Below the pieces are notes generated by a model. The model did no database searches and had not been told where the DNA came from. It was given only the letters and a program-made list of their open reading frames with translations. A DNA stretch of 64,000 bases from Enterococcus mundtii (lineage in GTDB: Bacteria > Bacillota > Bacilli > Lactobacillales > Enterococcaceae), in NCBI RefSeq assembly GCF_002813755.1, contig NZ_CP018061.1, positions 1,292,001 through 1,356,000 of the forward strand. Reading direction: 5' to 3'. The position numbers and the translations under genes were made by a program. Shown piece by piece: positions 40,472 to 49,459 of the stretch. Positions within the stretch are counted from its first letter, which is position 1; each line of letters starts with the position of its first letter.

Positions 40472-41095
40472 ATGGAATTATTGGTAAAAGAAACATTAGA
40501 ATTAAGAAAAAAAAGGGATATACTTTTTCCGTATTACGTTGGTTATACGTTCTTTAAGGAAAATAATTACCAAGGAAAGAGCACCCATAAAGAGGCAATC
40601 ATAGCCTACCTAAATTATTTAAGTCGTTTAGCAAAAACAAATCTTTGGTCATCAAAAAAACGCAAAGAAACTGGAAAAACTGTTACCCGTGAAATGTATG
40701 TAGCGAAATTTCGTGAACTGAATTCTGATTCAATTACATACACAGAAATTGATCCTACTACGTTAAATTTAGATGGCTACCCCATTGAAGTCAACGAAGA
40801 GATGATGGAAGGCACTGAACTTACTGCGGAAGATTTTTTTATGGAAGGCGGGGTATATGAGGAAGCTTTTTTTAATGAATTTCATGGTACAAAGTTATCT
40901 AAGAAAGACTTTAATCTGGTAAATCAACGGTTCTTTCCTTCAAAAGACAAATTAATCATCTATTCATGGAATACAGAGTTTACAAATTATTTCAATTATG
41001 CGCGTGTGGGCTGGGGCGCCTATCTTTGGAGTGTTTATGATTATAGAACCCAAATCTTTACGATCATCAGTATTTATTTAGCAGAACCGGCGTAA
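40472..41095 (+). CDS. Putative toxin immunity protein, copy 3
   Basis: 207 aa, almost the same protein as copy 1; differences are a few residues, mainly at 10-12 (ELRKK for ALEEK) and near the C-terminus (ISIYLAEPA). Ribosome binding site GAGGAGGAAAAG. Upstream and downstream DNA differs from copy 1, so the similarity stops at the coding region. It is the gene closest to the toxin's 3' end, in convergent orientation, and so the best candidate for the cognate immunity gene, though no test is possible here. Confidence 0.6.
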   Translation: MELLVKETLELRKKRDILFPYYVGYTFFKENNYQGKSTHKEAIIAYLNYLSRLAKTNLWSSKKRKETGKTVTREMYVAKFRELNSDSITYTEIDPTTLNLDGYPIEVNEEMMEGTELTAEDFFMEGGVYEEAFFNEFHGTKLSKKDFNLVNQRFFPSKDKLIIYSWNTEFTNYFNYARVGWGAYLWSVYDYRTQIFTIISIYLAEPA

Positions 41096-41167
41096 TATAA
41101 GGTATCATGAGATAATATAGGTTCATATTTACAGATTATTGAATTAAAAATTTTAAATAATTGGCGT

Positions 41168-41207
41168 TAATCTACAGAAAATGACTATGCAGATTAGTAT
41201 TTTTTTT
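41168..41207 (+). terminator. Weak terminator after immunity copy 3
   Basis: TAATCT (41168-41173) and AGATTA (41191-41196) form a 6-bp stem followed by GTATTTTTTT. A separate AACCCGCTAATAGCGGGTT palindrome (41214-41232), inside the toxin's last codons, may add to termination between the convergent genes. Confidence 0.4.
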
Positions 41208-43116
41208 AAATAGAACCCGCTAATAGCGGGTTCATTTCTATCATTTTTTTTAGATCTGGATAGGCAGTGAGAATATAATACTTTCTTTTTTTTCGTATCA
41301 CATTACGAGTACGCTGGATTACTACGCAAGAGTAGGTAATATTGCTAACAGGTAAATAATCATTTTTTCCTTCAACTATTCTCCAAAGTCCCCAGCCATT
41401 CGGGACTATTCCAGAAATATAGGCATGAGACTGATAGATAACACGATTATTTGATGTTTTTAAACGACATTCTCCTAAAGGAAGCTTGATTTTTCCGTCT
41501 AAGTAATTTTGATTCGCAGTAAAAATAGCGATATTAATATATACCAACGCTTGAATGGGATCATTAAAAGTCGATGTATAGTTTAAATCATGCGATATAT
41601 CTAAACGTCCTTTTAATTCTCCATGATTTTTCCCTATATGACTAGCAATCGTATGCCCCTTCCCTCCATCTGCAAAATGTTCATCGTAATATAAATCAAC
41701 AGGAGTGTACCACTCAATTTCTTCATCTTCAACATCAACATCTGCTAATTCCTTAATCTTTTGATAAATTTTCTCTAAACTTTCAGAGAGCCAACTAGCT
41801 CCCATTGCGCCTAGGATTAAAATTTCTTTTGTCTTATCATCTATAATATTTCCAGTCTCTTCATCCAACACCCCACGTTTTCCATCAATAGTGATCGAAT
41901 CATCATTTGGTAGTGCCTCATCACTATAAGAAAACTCAATCGCTCCAACTAAATGCGCTGGAACGGCTTCTTGCGTTTGTGCATAGATAAAGTTCCCAGC
42001 GTGATCCAATACAACTGCGGCACCATATAATGTAGCGATCATTCCTGAGGGGTCAAAGTCTAATCCATTGTTGTTTGGAGCTAAGGCTTCGCTTAAACTT
42101 TGGCTGATTTGGCTGGTTCGTTCATCATATGCGACAGCCATTTCTTGGGCAGTTTCAATAGCTAAGGTTTTAGAAGGTTCATTGACGACCCCAAATTCAA
42201 ATGGTGTGGTTGCTTGGACGTAGTCGAGCAATTGTTCTTTTGTTGTGATCTCTGTTAAGAGCGTGGAGATACTCGTATCAAGCTTGACTTGATAGTTAAA
42301 AGGTTCTGGGAAATCATAGCCGTAGTAAGAAGAACCGGTGATGTTCAAGATGGCATCATCTGCACCTCGAACGGATTCGCCATACTGGATGCTTTCTAAA
42401 ACGAAGAACTCATTCTGGGAGAGAGAATCGGCTAGTGCCGTGTTACGTCCGACCACCGCTGCTTGCTCTCGTAGTGTCCAAGGGATGGTGTAGTTGATGT
42501 AGCGACGATAAAGTTCAACACGGTCACTGACGCTGAAAGTAAAGATTCCGTGGTCGCTCTCGCCAGTTAAGTACTCACGCATCAACGCATTGCTTGTTAC
42601 ATCTTTTGCGTAGCGGTTTTGTAAGGCTGCGGAGAAATTGTAGGTATTTGTTGTCGAATCGATTCCAGACATTGCAAAAGCGTTCAGTTCATTTTGAGTG
42701 GAGGCACTGCTACCGATCGATTCAAATAAGCCACTGTTTGTTTTCGCTAAATCAGCTGTTGCGACGCCTAAAGAGGCACCGAGCTGATAAAAGCCGACCC
42801 CTAGACCAATTCCTAGCAGAGCGGGGACAAGAACAGCGGAGGCGGCGGTCGACAGTAAGCCAGCGCTAAGTGTACTACCTGATAAACCAGATGCATAAGC
42901 AGACATGCTGATTCCATTAAAAACGTTTAAGGCAACTGCTGCATTTTGTGGTTCTGCGGACGAAGGGATCGGTGAGGTGGTATCGATCGGAACGATGGCT
43001 TCGTCAGGTTGGGTGATTTCGCTAGCGATCGCTTCTTGGGCGTGGACATCAAGTGGCAAAGTGGCAAAAGGTGCGAGCAACAGACCAACAAGTAATAGGC
43101 GATAAAATTTTTTCAT
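41206..43116 (-). CDS. Secreted polymorphic toxin with C-terminal CdiA-CT RNase A-like domain
   Basis: 636 aa; AAAGGAG before the ATG. Sec signal peptide (MKKFYRLLLVGLLLAPFATLPLDVHAQ), then a glycine/alanine-rich hydrophobic stretch (about 75-110, SAGLLSTAASAVLVPALLGIGLG), a central domain of about 350 residues not recognised, and a C-terminal domain (about 485-636). That domain has GHTIASHIGK...GRL, STFNDPIQAL and YYILTAYPD. These match the bacterial RNase A-like CDI toxin fold: H493 and R504 are 11 residues apart and T617/Y619 sit in TAY, as I recall for the Yersinia kristensenii toxin (H175, R186, T276, Y278). Its C-terminal coding part is more AT-rich than the rest, consistent with tip exchange. 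Convergent to the putative immunity genes. Confidence 0.78.
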   Translation of the reverse strand: MKKFYRLLLVGLLLAPFATLPLDVHAQEAIASEITQPDEAIVPIDTTSPIPSSAEPQNAAVALNVFNGISMSAYASGLSGSTLSAGLLSTAASAVLVPALLGIGLGVGFYQLGASLGVATADLAKTNSGLFESIGSSASTQNELNAFAMSGIDSTTNTYNFSAALQNRYAKDVTSNALMREYLTGESDHGIFTFSVSDRVELYRRYINYTIPWTLREQAAVVGRNTALADSLSQNEFFVLESIQYGESVRGADDAILNITGSSYYGYDFPEPFNYQVKLDTSISTLLTEITTKEQLLDYVQATTPFEFGVVNEPSKTLAIETAQEMAVAYDERTSQISQSLSEALAPNNNGLDFDPSGMIATLYGAAVVLDHAGNFIYAQTQEAVPAHLVGAIEFSYSDEALPNDDSITIDGKRGVLDEETGNIIDDKTKEILILGAMGASWLSESLEKIYQKIKELADVDVEDEEIEWYTPVDLYYDEHFADGGKGHTIASHIGKNHGELKGRLDISHDLNYTSTFNDPIQALVYINIAIFTANQNYLDGKIKLPLGECRLKTSNNRVIYQSHAYISGIVPNGWGLWRIVEGKNDYLPVSNITYSCVVIQRTRNVIRKKRKYYILTAYPDLKKMIEMNPLLAGSI

Positions 43117-43200
43117 TTACTCCTTTTTATCAAATGGCTTGAGTGACTACCAACAGTTCAACTACCAAAAACCTCCTTATTTGTGTCGTAGATTGCTTAA

Positions 43201-43220
43201 TTATATTTTCCAAAATATAA
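43201..43220 (-). promoter_or_regulatory. Palindromic operator-like site upstream of the RNase toxin gene
   Basis: Arms TTATATTTT and AAAATATAA are perfect complements separated by CC. The site lies about 85 nt upstream of the toxin start and contains TATAAT in the minus-strand direction, so a bound protein would cover a likely -10. The rest of the 411-nt gap between the toxin and topB (43117-43527) is AT-rich with no other gene seen. Confidence 0.5.
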
Positions 43221-43527
43221 CAACAAACTTCAAGTTTATTTAAAATTATAATTATAAAAAAACTCATTTTTTATATAGTTATTTTCTTTGCAAATACTAA
43301 TTATATGTTAAGTCTTGCTGTTCTTTTATCAATGTTTATATTCTTATTTAAAAATAACAGGATGATAATAATAAAAAGATAAATGTTCTTCTTTAGGTGA
43401 TTATAGTTATTTTTTTGTAACGCTTTTTTCCATTCAACAAAAACATCTTCAATTTTTTCGCTATTCTTTTTGAAAACCATTTGGTAAACTGTTAAGGAAT
43501 TCTTATTTTATCAAGAGGAGGGAAAAC

Positions 43528-45699
43528 ATGAAAACAGTGATACTTGCTGAAAAGCCTTCTCAAGCAAAAGCATATGCGGAAACGTTCAAAAAAAGGAAAA
43601 AGCAGGAAGGTTATTTTGAAGTCAGCGATCCACTATTCACAGGTGAAGTAACGATCACTTATGGATTTGGTCATTTAGTGGAAATGGTTCCTCCTGGAGA
43701 GTATGAAGAACGCTGGGCTAAGTGGTCATTGCCCAACTTGCCGATATTTCCAGATCAGTTCAAATATACGGTCCCTCCAGAGAAGCGGGCCCAATTTGCG
43801 ATCGTTAAACGACAATTGCAAGCGGCGAATACGATCATTATCGCAACAGATAGCGACCGTGAAGGTGAAGCGATTGCTTGGTCGATCATCCAGCAAGCGA
43901 AAGCCTTTACGAAGCAAAAGCAGTACTTACGTTTATGGATCAATTCATTGGAAAAAGAAGCCATCTATCAAGGGTTCAAACAACTGAAACCGGCGGAGCA
44001 ATTTTATCCAAAATATAAAGAAGCACAAGCACGTCAACATGCGGATTGGCTGATCGGGATGAATGGCAGTCCACTGTATAGTTTGCTGCTGCAACAAAAA
44101 GGAATCTCAGGGAGCTTCTCCTTAGGGCGCGTGCAGACGCCAACGCTTTATATGATCTACCAGTTACAAGAAGAAATCAGGAAGTTTAAAAAAGAGCCTT
44201 ATTTCGAAGGAGAAGCGCAGATCAAAAGTCAACATGGTCAGTTTGTTGGTAAAATCGAGCCGAAGCAAACCTTTAAGACTGCGGACGAATTAGTTGCTGC
44301 GATTGAGGGAAAAGGTGCGCATTTAGGGAAACAACAAGGAACGATCTTACAAGTAACAAAAAAAGAAAAACAACAAAGTAGTCCACGTTTGTTTTCTTTG
44401 TCTAGTTTGCAATCGAAAATGAATCAACTGATGAAAGTCAGTGCGAAAGCTACACTTGATGCAGTTCAAGGTTTGTACGAAAGTAAGTTTTTGAGTTATC
44501 CTCGAACAGATTCTTTTTACATTACAGAAAGCGAACACCAGTATCTTGTCCAAAATCTTGATCGCTATAAAGCGTTTTTAGGGATCACAGAGGTAGCGAC
44601 ACCAGAAACATTTCCTAAAAAACGATATGTGGATGCAAAAAAAGTCCAAGAGCATCATGCGATCATTCCAACCAAAACGATACCGACGAAGGAACGTTTT
44701 GCGAAGCTTTCCCGACTAGAGCAAGCGATCTATTTGCAGGTGATGCGTACGACTTTAGCAATGTTTGCAGAAAATTATCGCTATGAAGAAACCGTGATCC
44801 TTACAGGAGTGGAACGATTGCGTTTAAAAAGTGTCGGGAAACGTCCAATTGCAGAAGGCTGGCAACAAATCTTGACCGTAAAAAGCAAGAAAAAATCAGA
44901 TGGTCAGCTTTTGCCTAAAGTCAGTGAGCAAGAGGTAGTGACTGTTGATCTGAGAAGCCTTGAGAAAGAGACTCAACCGCCTAAGCCCTACAATGAGGGA
45001 ACGCTGATCACTGCGATGAAAACCGCAGGAAAGACCTTAGACGATGAAGAAGCGCAAGAGATTCTGAAAGAAGTGGAAGGAATCGGGACGGAAGCTACCC
45101 GCGCGAGCATTATTGAAAACTTGAAACAACGGCACTATATCGAAGTCAATAAAAATGATATTCAAGTGACTGCCAAAGGTATCACTTTGTGTAAAGCAGT
45201 AGCAGGAGAATCTTTACTGACAAGCGCTGAGATGACGGCACGGTGGGAAAGTTATTTGAAAAAAATCGGTGAACGACAAGGAACGCCGGAAGTCTTTTTA
45301 GAAAATATCAAAAAATTTATTCTGCATTTATTAGAAGTCGTCCCAGAACAAGTAAAAACAGTCGATTTGTCTGACGAGCAAAGCGGCTTGATGCAAATCG
45401 AAGCAATGGAGAAGAAGAATGACCAAATCGGGCGCTGTCCGAAATGTAAAAAAGGCATTGTGATGTTGTATCCAAAAATCGCGACATGTACGAATAAGGA
45501 ATGTGATTTTAAATTATGGCCTACGATTGCTAAGAAGAAATTGACCAAAACAAATCTTAGAGAGTTACTCTCAAAAGGAAAGACTAGTAAAGTGGTCAAA
45601 GGATTCACTGGTAAAAAAGGAAAGTTTGATGCAGTCCTAATTTTGAAAGAAGATTTAACGATCGGCTTTTCATTTCCTTGGATGGAAAAACAAGAGTAG
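43528..45699 (+). CDS. topB: DNA topoisomerase III
   Basis: 723 aa, type IA. TOPRIM domain at the start (MKTVILAEKPSQAKAYAETF; acidic DSDREGEA), catalytic tyrosine Y324 in SYPRTDSFYI, and a C-terminal zinc-binding-like stretch (CPKCKKG...CTNKECDF). Relaxes and decatenates single-stranded DNA crossings. Full length and in the size range of Firmicute chromosomal TopB; enterococcal plasmids also carry TopB-type enzymes, so origin cannot be judged. GAGGAGGGAAAA precedes the ATG. Confidence 0.93.
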   Translation: MKTVILAEKPSQAKAYAETFKKRKKQEGYFEVSDPLFTGEVTITYGFGHLVEMVPPGEYEERWAKWSLPNLPIFPDQFKYTVPPEKRAQFAIVKRQLQAANTIIIATDSDREGEAIAWSIIQQAKAFTKQKQYLRLWINSLEKEAIYQGFKQLKPAEQFYPKYKEAQARQHADWLIGMNGSPLYSLLLQQKGISGSFSLGRVQTPTLYMIYQLQEEIRKFKKEPYFEGEAQIKSQHGQFVGKIEPKQTFKTADELVAAIEGKGAHLGKQQGTILQVTKKEKQQSSPRLFSLSSLQSKMNQLMKVSAKATLDAVQGLYESKFLSYPRTDSFYITESEHQYLVQNLDRYKAFLGITEVATPETFPKKRYVDAKKVQEHHAIIPTKTIPTKERFAKLSRLEQAIYLQVMRTTLAMFAENYRYEETVILTGVERLRLKSVGKRPIAEGWQQILTVKSKKKSDGQLLPKVSEQEVVTVDLRSLEKETQPPKPYNEGTLITAMKTAGKTLDDEEAQEILKEVEGIGTEATRASIIENLKQRHYIEVNKNDIQVTAKGITLCKAVAGESLLTSAEMTARWESYLKKIGERQGTPEVFLENIKKFILHLLEVVPEQVKTVDLSDEQSGLMQIEAMEKKNDQIGRCPKCKKGIVMLYPKIATCTNKECDFKLWPTIAKKKLTKTNLRELLSKGKTSKVVKGFTGKKGKFDAVLILKEDLTIGFSFPWMEKQE

Positions 45700-45775
45700 G
45701 TATATATATTCCGAAAAGTCATAATACCTAAACCAAAAAATACTAAAGTAATCATTATTAGAGGAGTACTTGTAC

Positions 45776-46090
45776 GTGAAAAAAATCAATTCGCTTTTGA
45801 ATTATGCAATGGGGTTGTTAACGTTGGTTGCGCTATATCAAGCGGTAATCGCATATCCAGAATACGGAACCAAATTATTAGCTATTACAAAACATCCGAC
45901 TGGCTACTCACCGACGGTCATTTTGACAACTTTGACCGCAGCAGCTAAGAGCGGCACTTACTTGTTGCATACAACGAGTAGTCTACTGAAAAGAAAGAAA
46001 CAACGGAAACAGTTGCTTTTCGTATTAGCTGCGGCGGGTGTTGTTTATTTCTTACCAGTGATTACTCAATTTATTCAACAGTTCATATAA
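45776..46090 (+). CDS. Small membrane protein of unknown function
   Basis: 104 aa from the GTG at 45776 (GAGGAG 9 nt upstream); the TTG at 45770 is too close to that site. Two hydrophobic segments (about 7-28 and 80-102), with a polar loop and a basic KRKKQRKQ stretch between them. Not recognised. Lies 76 nt after topB and ahead of a bidirectional terminator, so it may be cotranscribed with topB. Confidence 0.6.
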   Translation: MKKINSLLNYAMGLLTLVALYQAVIAYPEYGTKLLAITKHPTGYSPTVILTTLTAAAKSGTYLLHTTSSLLKRKKQRKQLLFVLAAAGVVYFLPVITQFIQQFI

Positions 46091-46095
46091 ATAGA

Positions 46096-46146
46096 TAAAA
46101 AAAGACGATGATAAGAGAAAAATTTCCTTATTCGCCGTCTTTTTTT
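46096..46146. terminator. Bidirectional terminator
   Basis: AAAAAAAGACG...CGTCTTTTTTT with an inner TGATAAG/CTTATTCG pairing. Shared by the small membrane protein gene and the convergent acetyltransferase gene, whose last codons it overlaps. Confidence 0.85.
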
Positions 46147-46616
46147 AACTCTTTAATATACCAAGCGTCCATCGTGGAGTGTTCAGAACCTGCTAGTGGA
46201 TCAGCTATCAAGTGAAAGCCGAACTTTTCATACAGTTTACAAGCAGGCTTTAATAAATGCATCGTTTCTAAATAGCATTGACGGTAATGTTGAGTGGCAT
46301 AAGACAATGCTGTTTCCATCAATTGGTTGGCAATTCCTAAACCTTTTGCTTCTGGGGCTAAGTACAATTTTTGTAATTCACATATCTGCTTTTGCTCGTC
46401 GAAAGGTGCGATTCCGATTCCGCCAACTACTTTATTTTCTAATTCCACCACCCAATAAGCAGCACAGGGGAGAGCATGGTAGTAGTCTGTTAAATGGTCT
46501 AATTGTGGGTCGAAATAGGCAGTTCCTTCAATCGCTAAATCGAGTGATTCTAGGGAAGTTTGAATAATTTCTTTGATGATTGGATCATCTTGTGGTTTGA
46601 TTTCTCGGATCAGCAT
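46128..46616 (-). CDS. GNAT-family N-acetyltransferase
   Basis: 162 aa. Acetyl-CoA-binding motif A is clear (ELQKLYLAPEAKGLGIANQLMETAL, the Q/R-x-x-G-x-G/A loop written here as AKGLGIA), followed by YLETMHLLKPACKLYEKFGF. Substrate unknown; members of this subgroup include small-molecule and amino-acid acetylases. AAGGAGCC precedes the ATG. Monocistronic and convergent with the gene at 45776. Confidence 0.87.
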   Translation of the reverse strand: MLIREIKPQDDPIIKEIIQTSLESLDLAIEGTAYFDPQLDHLTDYYHALPCAAYWVVELENKVVGGIGIAPFDEQKQICELQKLYLAPEAKGLGIANQLMETALSYATQHYRQCYLETMHLLKPACKLYEKFGFHLIADPLAGSEHSTMDAWYIKELKKDGE

Positions 46617-46720
46617 CGGACAAGGCTCCTTTTCTATCGTGTTTATTTATCGTAATACAAATGAACGGAAGGGTCAATTTACTTTGTACTCAGAGGAACA
46701 TTCTTTTATCAACTTCTCCC

Positions 46721-46749
46721 TTGACCCATTGCTTGAACTGTGAAATAAT
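46721..46749 (+). promoter_or_regulatory. Candidate promoter for the P-type ATPase leader
   Basis: TTGACC (46721-46726) and AATAAT (46744-46749), 17-bp spacer. It would start a leader of about 120 nt before the ATPase ATG. Confidence 0.5.
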
Positions 46750-46800
46750 AACTTCATAAAAAATTTATGACTTAAGAGCGTTCGCCGGAACGATCTTGTA

Positions 46801-46856
46801 GGAGTCAGACAAACGAACCGTAGGCTTTAATGGTTCGTTTGCCTGGCTCCTTTTTG
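46801..46856 (+). promoter_or_regulatory. Terminator-type hairpin in the P-type ATPase leader
   Basis: GGAGTCAGACAAACGAACC pairs with GGTTCGTTTGCCTGGCTCC (one mismatch, one wobble) and TTTTTG follows: a strong intrinsic terminator inside the 5' leader. A small CGTTC-GCCG-GAACG hairpin precedes it. Its placement, 22 nt before the ATG and after a promoter, suggests attenuation control, perhaps by a metal ion. The GGGGAGUA signature of the yybP-ykoY manganese riboswitch is absent. Confidence 0.7.
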
Positions 46857-46877
46857 TTTTGGGAGGGAATAGGCAGA

Positions 46878-49418
46878 ATGAAAATAGAAAACTTACAGAC
46901 AGATAGACAAAAAGGATTAACGGAACAAGAAGCAAACGATCGATTAGAATACTACGGTGTAAACTCGATTGACACTCAGTCAACTAAATCTTTTATTGTT
47001 TATTTCAAAGAAGCAATGAAAGATGTCTCGATTTTGATTTTACTTGTTGCCACAGGACTATCTACGTTTATTGCTTATCAAACACATCCGGACGATTTTA
47101 CAGAACCAATTGTCATCTTTTCAATTGTCCTATTAAATCTTTATTTATCGATACGGCAACAAAAAAGTGCGGAAAAATCAATGGATCAACTGAAAAAAAT
47201 GAGTACGCCATCTAGCCGTGTCTTGAGAGAAAGTTCCGTTAAAGAAATTAACAGCTCTGAGATCGTTCCTGGTGATATCGTACAACTTAAATTGGGTGAT
47301 CGTGTCCCTGCTGACGCGAAAGTAATTACAAGTACTAATTTCTTTGTTGACGAATCATTTTTGACTGGAGAAAGTGAACCGAGTGAAAAAGACGCTTCTT
47401 ATCAACCTACTGATAATGAAGGATTGAGTGATCGTAAAGATCTAGTATTTTCTGGTGCATTAGTCGTGACAGGTAAAGCGACAGTCTTAGTTGAAAAAAC
47501 TGGCAATGCTACAGAAATCGGAAAAATCTCTCATTTGATCACGAATGAAGGAACGCTTGTCGCACCACTGCAAATCAAAATGCAAAGACTGGGTAAAGTG
47601 CTAGGGCTAGTCGCAATCACTGCTGGTTTCTTGGCAATTGTAATTGGTTTAGTAAAAGGTTTGAGCCTAGAATCAAGTATCATGACTGCAATTTCAATGG
47701 CAGTTGCAGCAATACCAGAAGTATTACCTGTTGTCGTAACCATTTCTCTAGCTGTAGGTATGGGGAATATGGCAGTTAAGAAAACCATTGTTCGGACACC
47801 ATCAACGGTTGAAACAGTAGGTGGCGTTTCTGTGATTTGCTCAGATAAAACCGGTACGATCACTGAAAACAAAATGTCTGTGAAAAAAATCGCTCCATTA
47901 ATAGAAATACCTACTCTTTTAGACTTCACTAAAGACAAGGAAAAAAATCTACTTTTGCTGTTTTATCTTGCGAGTGGTTTTTTTGAGAACGAAGGAGGGG
48001 GCAATCCAACGGAATTAGCGATTCAAAAAGCTGTAAATAATCGCTTTTCAGAGAAGGAATTACAGGAACATCTTTCAGATTTGGAAAAAATCAAAGAGTT
48101 GCCCTTTGATTCAAAAAGAAAACGTATGACTGTCGTCTATCGTATGGGTCAAGAATATTTTTCAGTCACAAAAGGAGCATTCGATCGACTACACTTGGTG
48201 AATCTAAACGAAGATTATCAAGCAGAACATGATCAACTTGCTGATCAAGCGTACCGTGTATTAGGGGTAGCTTACAAGGTATTCCAACAATCAATCGAAG
48301 AACTATCAGAGGAAAAATTAGAGGAGGAGCTGACATTTGCCGGCTTTATCGGCATCATTGATCCAGCGAGAAAAGAAGCAGCAAAAGCGGTGGAAGTAGC
48401 CAAAAAAGCAGGAATTAAAACCGTTATGATCACTGGCGATCATTTATTAACAGCTTCACGTATTGCTAAAGAAGTAGGGATAATGGGAGAAGGAGACCGG
48501 GCAATGACAGGGGCAGAACTGAAAAGAATGAGTGATAAACAGTTAGCCGAAACGATCGATATGTATCGAGTGTTTGCTCGAACGTCACCTGAGGACAAGA
48601 TACGAATCGTTAAAGCTTTTCAACAAAATGACGAAATCGTCGCCATGACGGGGGACGGAGTGAACGACGCTCCGGCATTAAAAGCAGCGGACGTCGGCAT
48701 TGCTATGGGGAGTGGAACGGAAGTGGCGAAGGAAGCTTCTGACATGGTTTTAGTAGATGATCATTTTGCAACGATCGTCCAAGCGATAGAAGAGGGGCGA
48801 AGAGTGTATCAAAATATCCGTAAATCTCTATATGCCATGTTAGGTTGTAATATTTCAGCTTTAACGATCGTATTGATTTCTCTGATCTTAGGTTGGGGCG
48901 CGCCAGTCACAGCAATCCAATTGTTGATCATCAAAGTAGTCGCAGATGGCATCCCTGGTTTTAGTTTAAGTGTCGAACCTGCAGAGGAAAAAAATATGGA
49001 AAAACAACCGATCCATAAATACGACAGTATTTTTTCACAAGGATTGACCTTTAAGATCCTTGAAATCTCTGTTGTGTTTACCGTCGTAACATTATTGGCT
49101 ATAGTTATTGGTCGTACACAATCAGTAGCGATTGCTGAAACAATGACATTTATTGTCTTAGGGTTATCCACGATCAGCCATATGTATAATTGTCGCAGTG
49201 AAGTATCTATTTTACGATTGAAATTTTTGGGCAATCCATTGTTAGTCTTAACTACAGCAATTGGTGCATTGATTATTGTCTTATTAGTGACAATCCCTCT
49301 GACACAACATATCTTTGGATTTGTTACGATTGGACTTTCCAACTGGCTATGGGTTCTTGGTTTATCTTTTATTCCAGTAGCCTATATCGAAGTGAAAAAA
49401 TGGACACATCTGTTTTAA
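46878..49418 (+). CDS. P2-type cation-transporting ATPase
   Basis: 846 aa from the ATG at 46878 with GGGAGGG 10 nt upstream; the in-frame start at 46830 lies inside the leader hairpin. The N-terminal cation-ATPase domain (LTEQEANDRLEYYGVNSI) is followed by TGES (actuator), SDKTGTITENK (phosphorylated Asp), and TGDGVNDAPAL in the P-domain. The M4 motif is PEVLP rather than the SERCA PEGLP. Ten transmembrane helices are expected. Calcium or manganese export is the usual role in this group; the ion cannot be decided here. Regulated probably through the leader hairpin. Confidence 0.88.
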   Translation: MKIENLQTDRQKGLTEQEANDRLEYYGVNSIDTQSTKSFIVYFKEAMKDVSILILLVATGLSTFIAYQTHPDDFTEPIVIFSIVLLNLYLSIRQQKSAEKSMDQLKKMSTPSSRVLRESSVKEINSSEIVPGDIVQLKLGDRVPADAKVITSTNFFVDESFLTGESEPSEKDASYQPTDNEGLSDRKDLVFSGALVVTGKATVLVEKTGNATEIGKISHLITNEGTLVAPLQIKMQRLGKVLGLVAITAGFLAIVIGLVKGLSLESSIMTAISMAVAAIPEVLPVVVTISLAVGMGNMAVKKTIVRTPSTVETVGGVSVICSDKTGTITENKMSVKKIAPLIEIPTLLDFTKDKEKNLLLLFYLASGFFENEGGGNPTELAIQKAVNNRFSEKELQEHLSDLEKIKELPFDSKRKRMTVVYRMGQEYFSVTKGAFDRLHLVNLNEDYQAEHDQLADQAYRVLGVAYKVFQQSIEELSEEKLEEELTFAGFIGIIDPARKEAAKAVEVAKKAGIKTVMITGDHLLTASRIAKEVGIMGEGDRAMTGAELKRMSDKQLAETIDMYRVFARTSPEDKIRIVKAFQQNDEIVAMTGDGVNDAPALKAADVGIAMGSGTEVAKEASDMVLVDDHFATIVQAIEEGRRVYQNIRKSLYAMLGCNISALTIVLISLILGWGAPVTAIQLLIIKVVADGIPGFSLSVEPAEEKNMEKQPIHKYDSIFSQGLTFKILEISVVFTVVTLLAIVIGRTQSVAIAETMTFIVLGLSTISHMYNCRSEVSILRLKFLGNPLLVLTTAIGALIIVLLVTIPLTQHIFGFVTIGLSNWLWVLGLSFIPVAYIEVKKWTHLF

Positions 49419-49459
49419 AGAATTACCTGAAGGATTTTCTCTTAGTTAAGTTTAATTTT

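Noticed and set aside
45252..45755. 167-codon minus-strand frame over the 3' end of topB
   Set aside because: Antisense to the zinc-binding tail of topB; no supporting start site.
46757..46877. yybP-ykoY manganese riboswitch before the P-type ATPase
   Set aside because: The leader is too short and lacks the conserved GGGGAGUA and matching L3 sequences.
48809..49342. 177-codon minus-strand frame inside the P-type ATPase gene
   Set aside because: Antisense to conserved transmembrane coding sequence, typical shadow composition.
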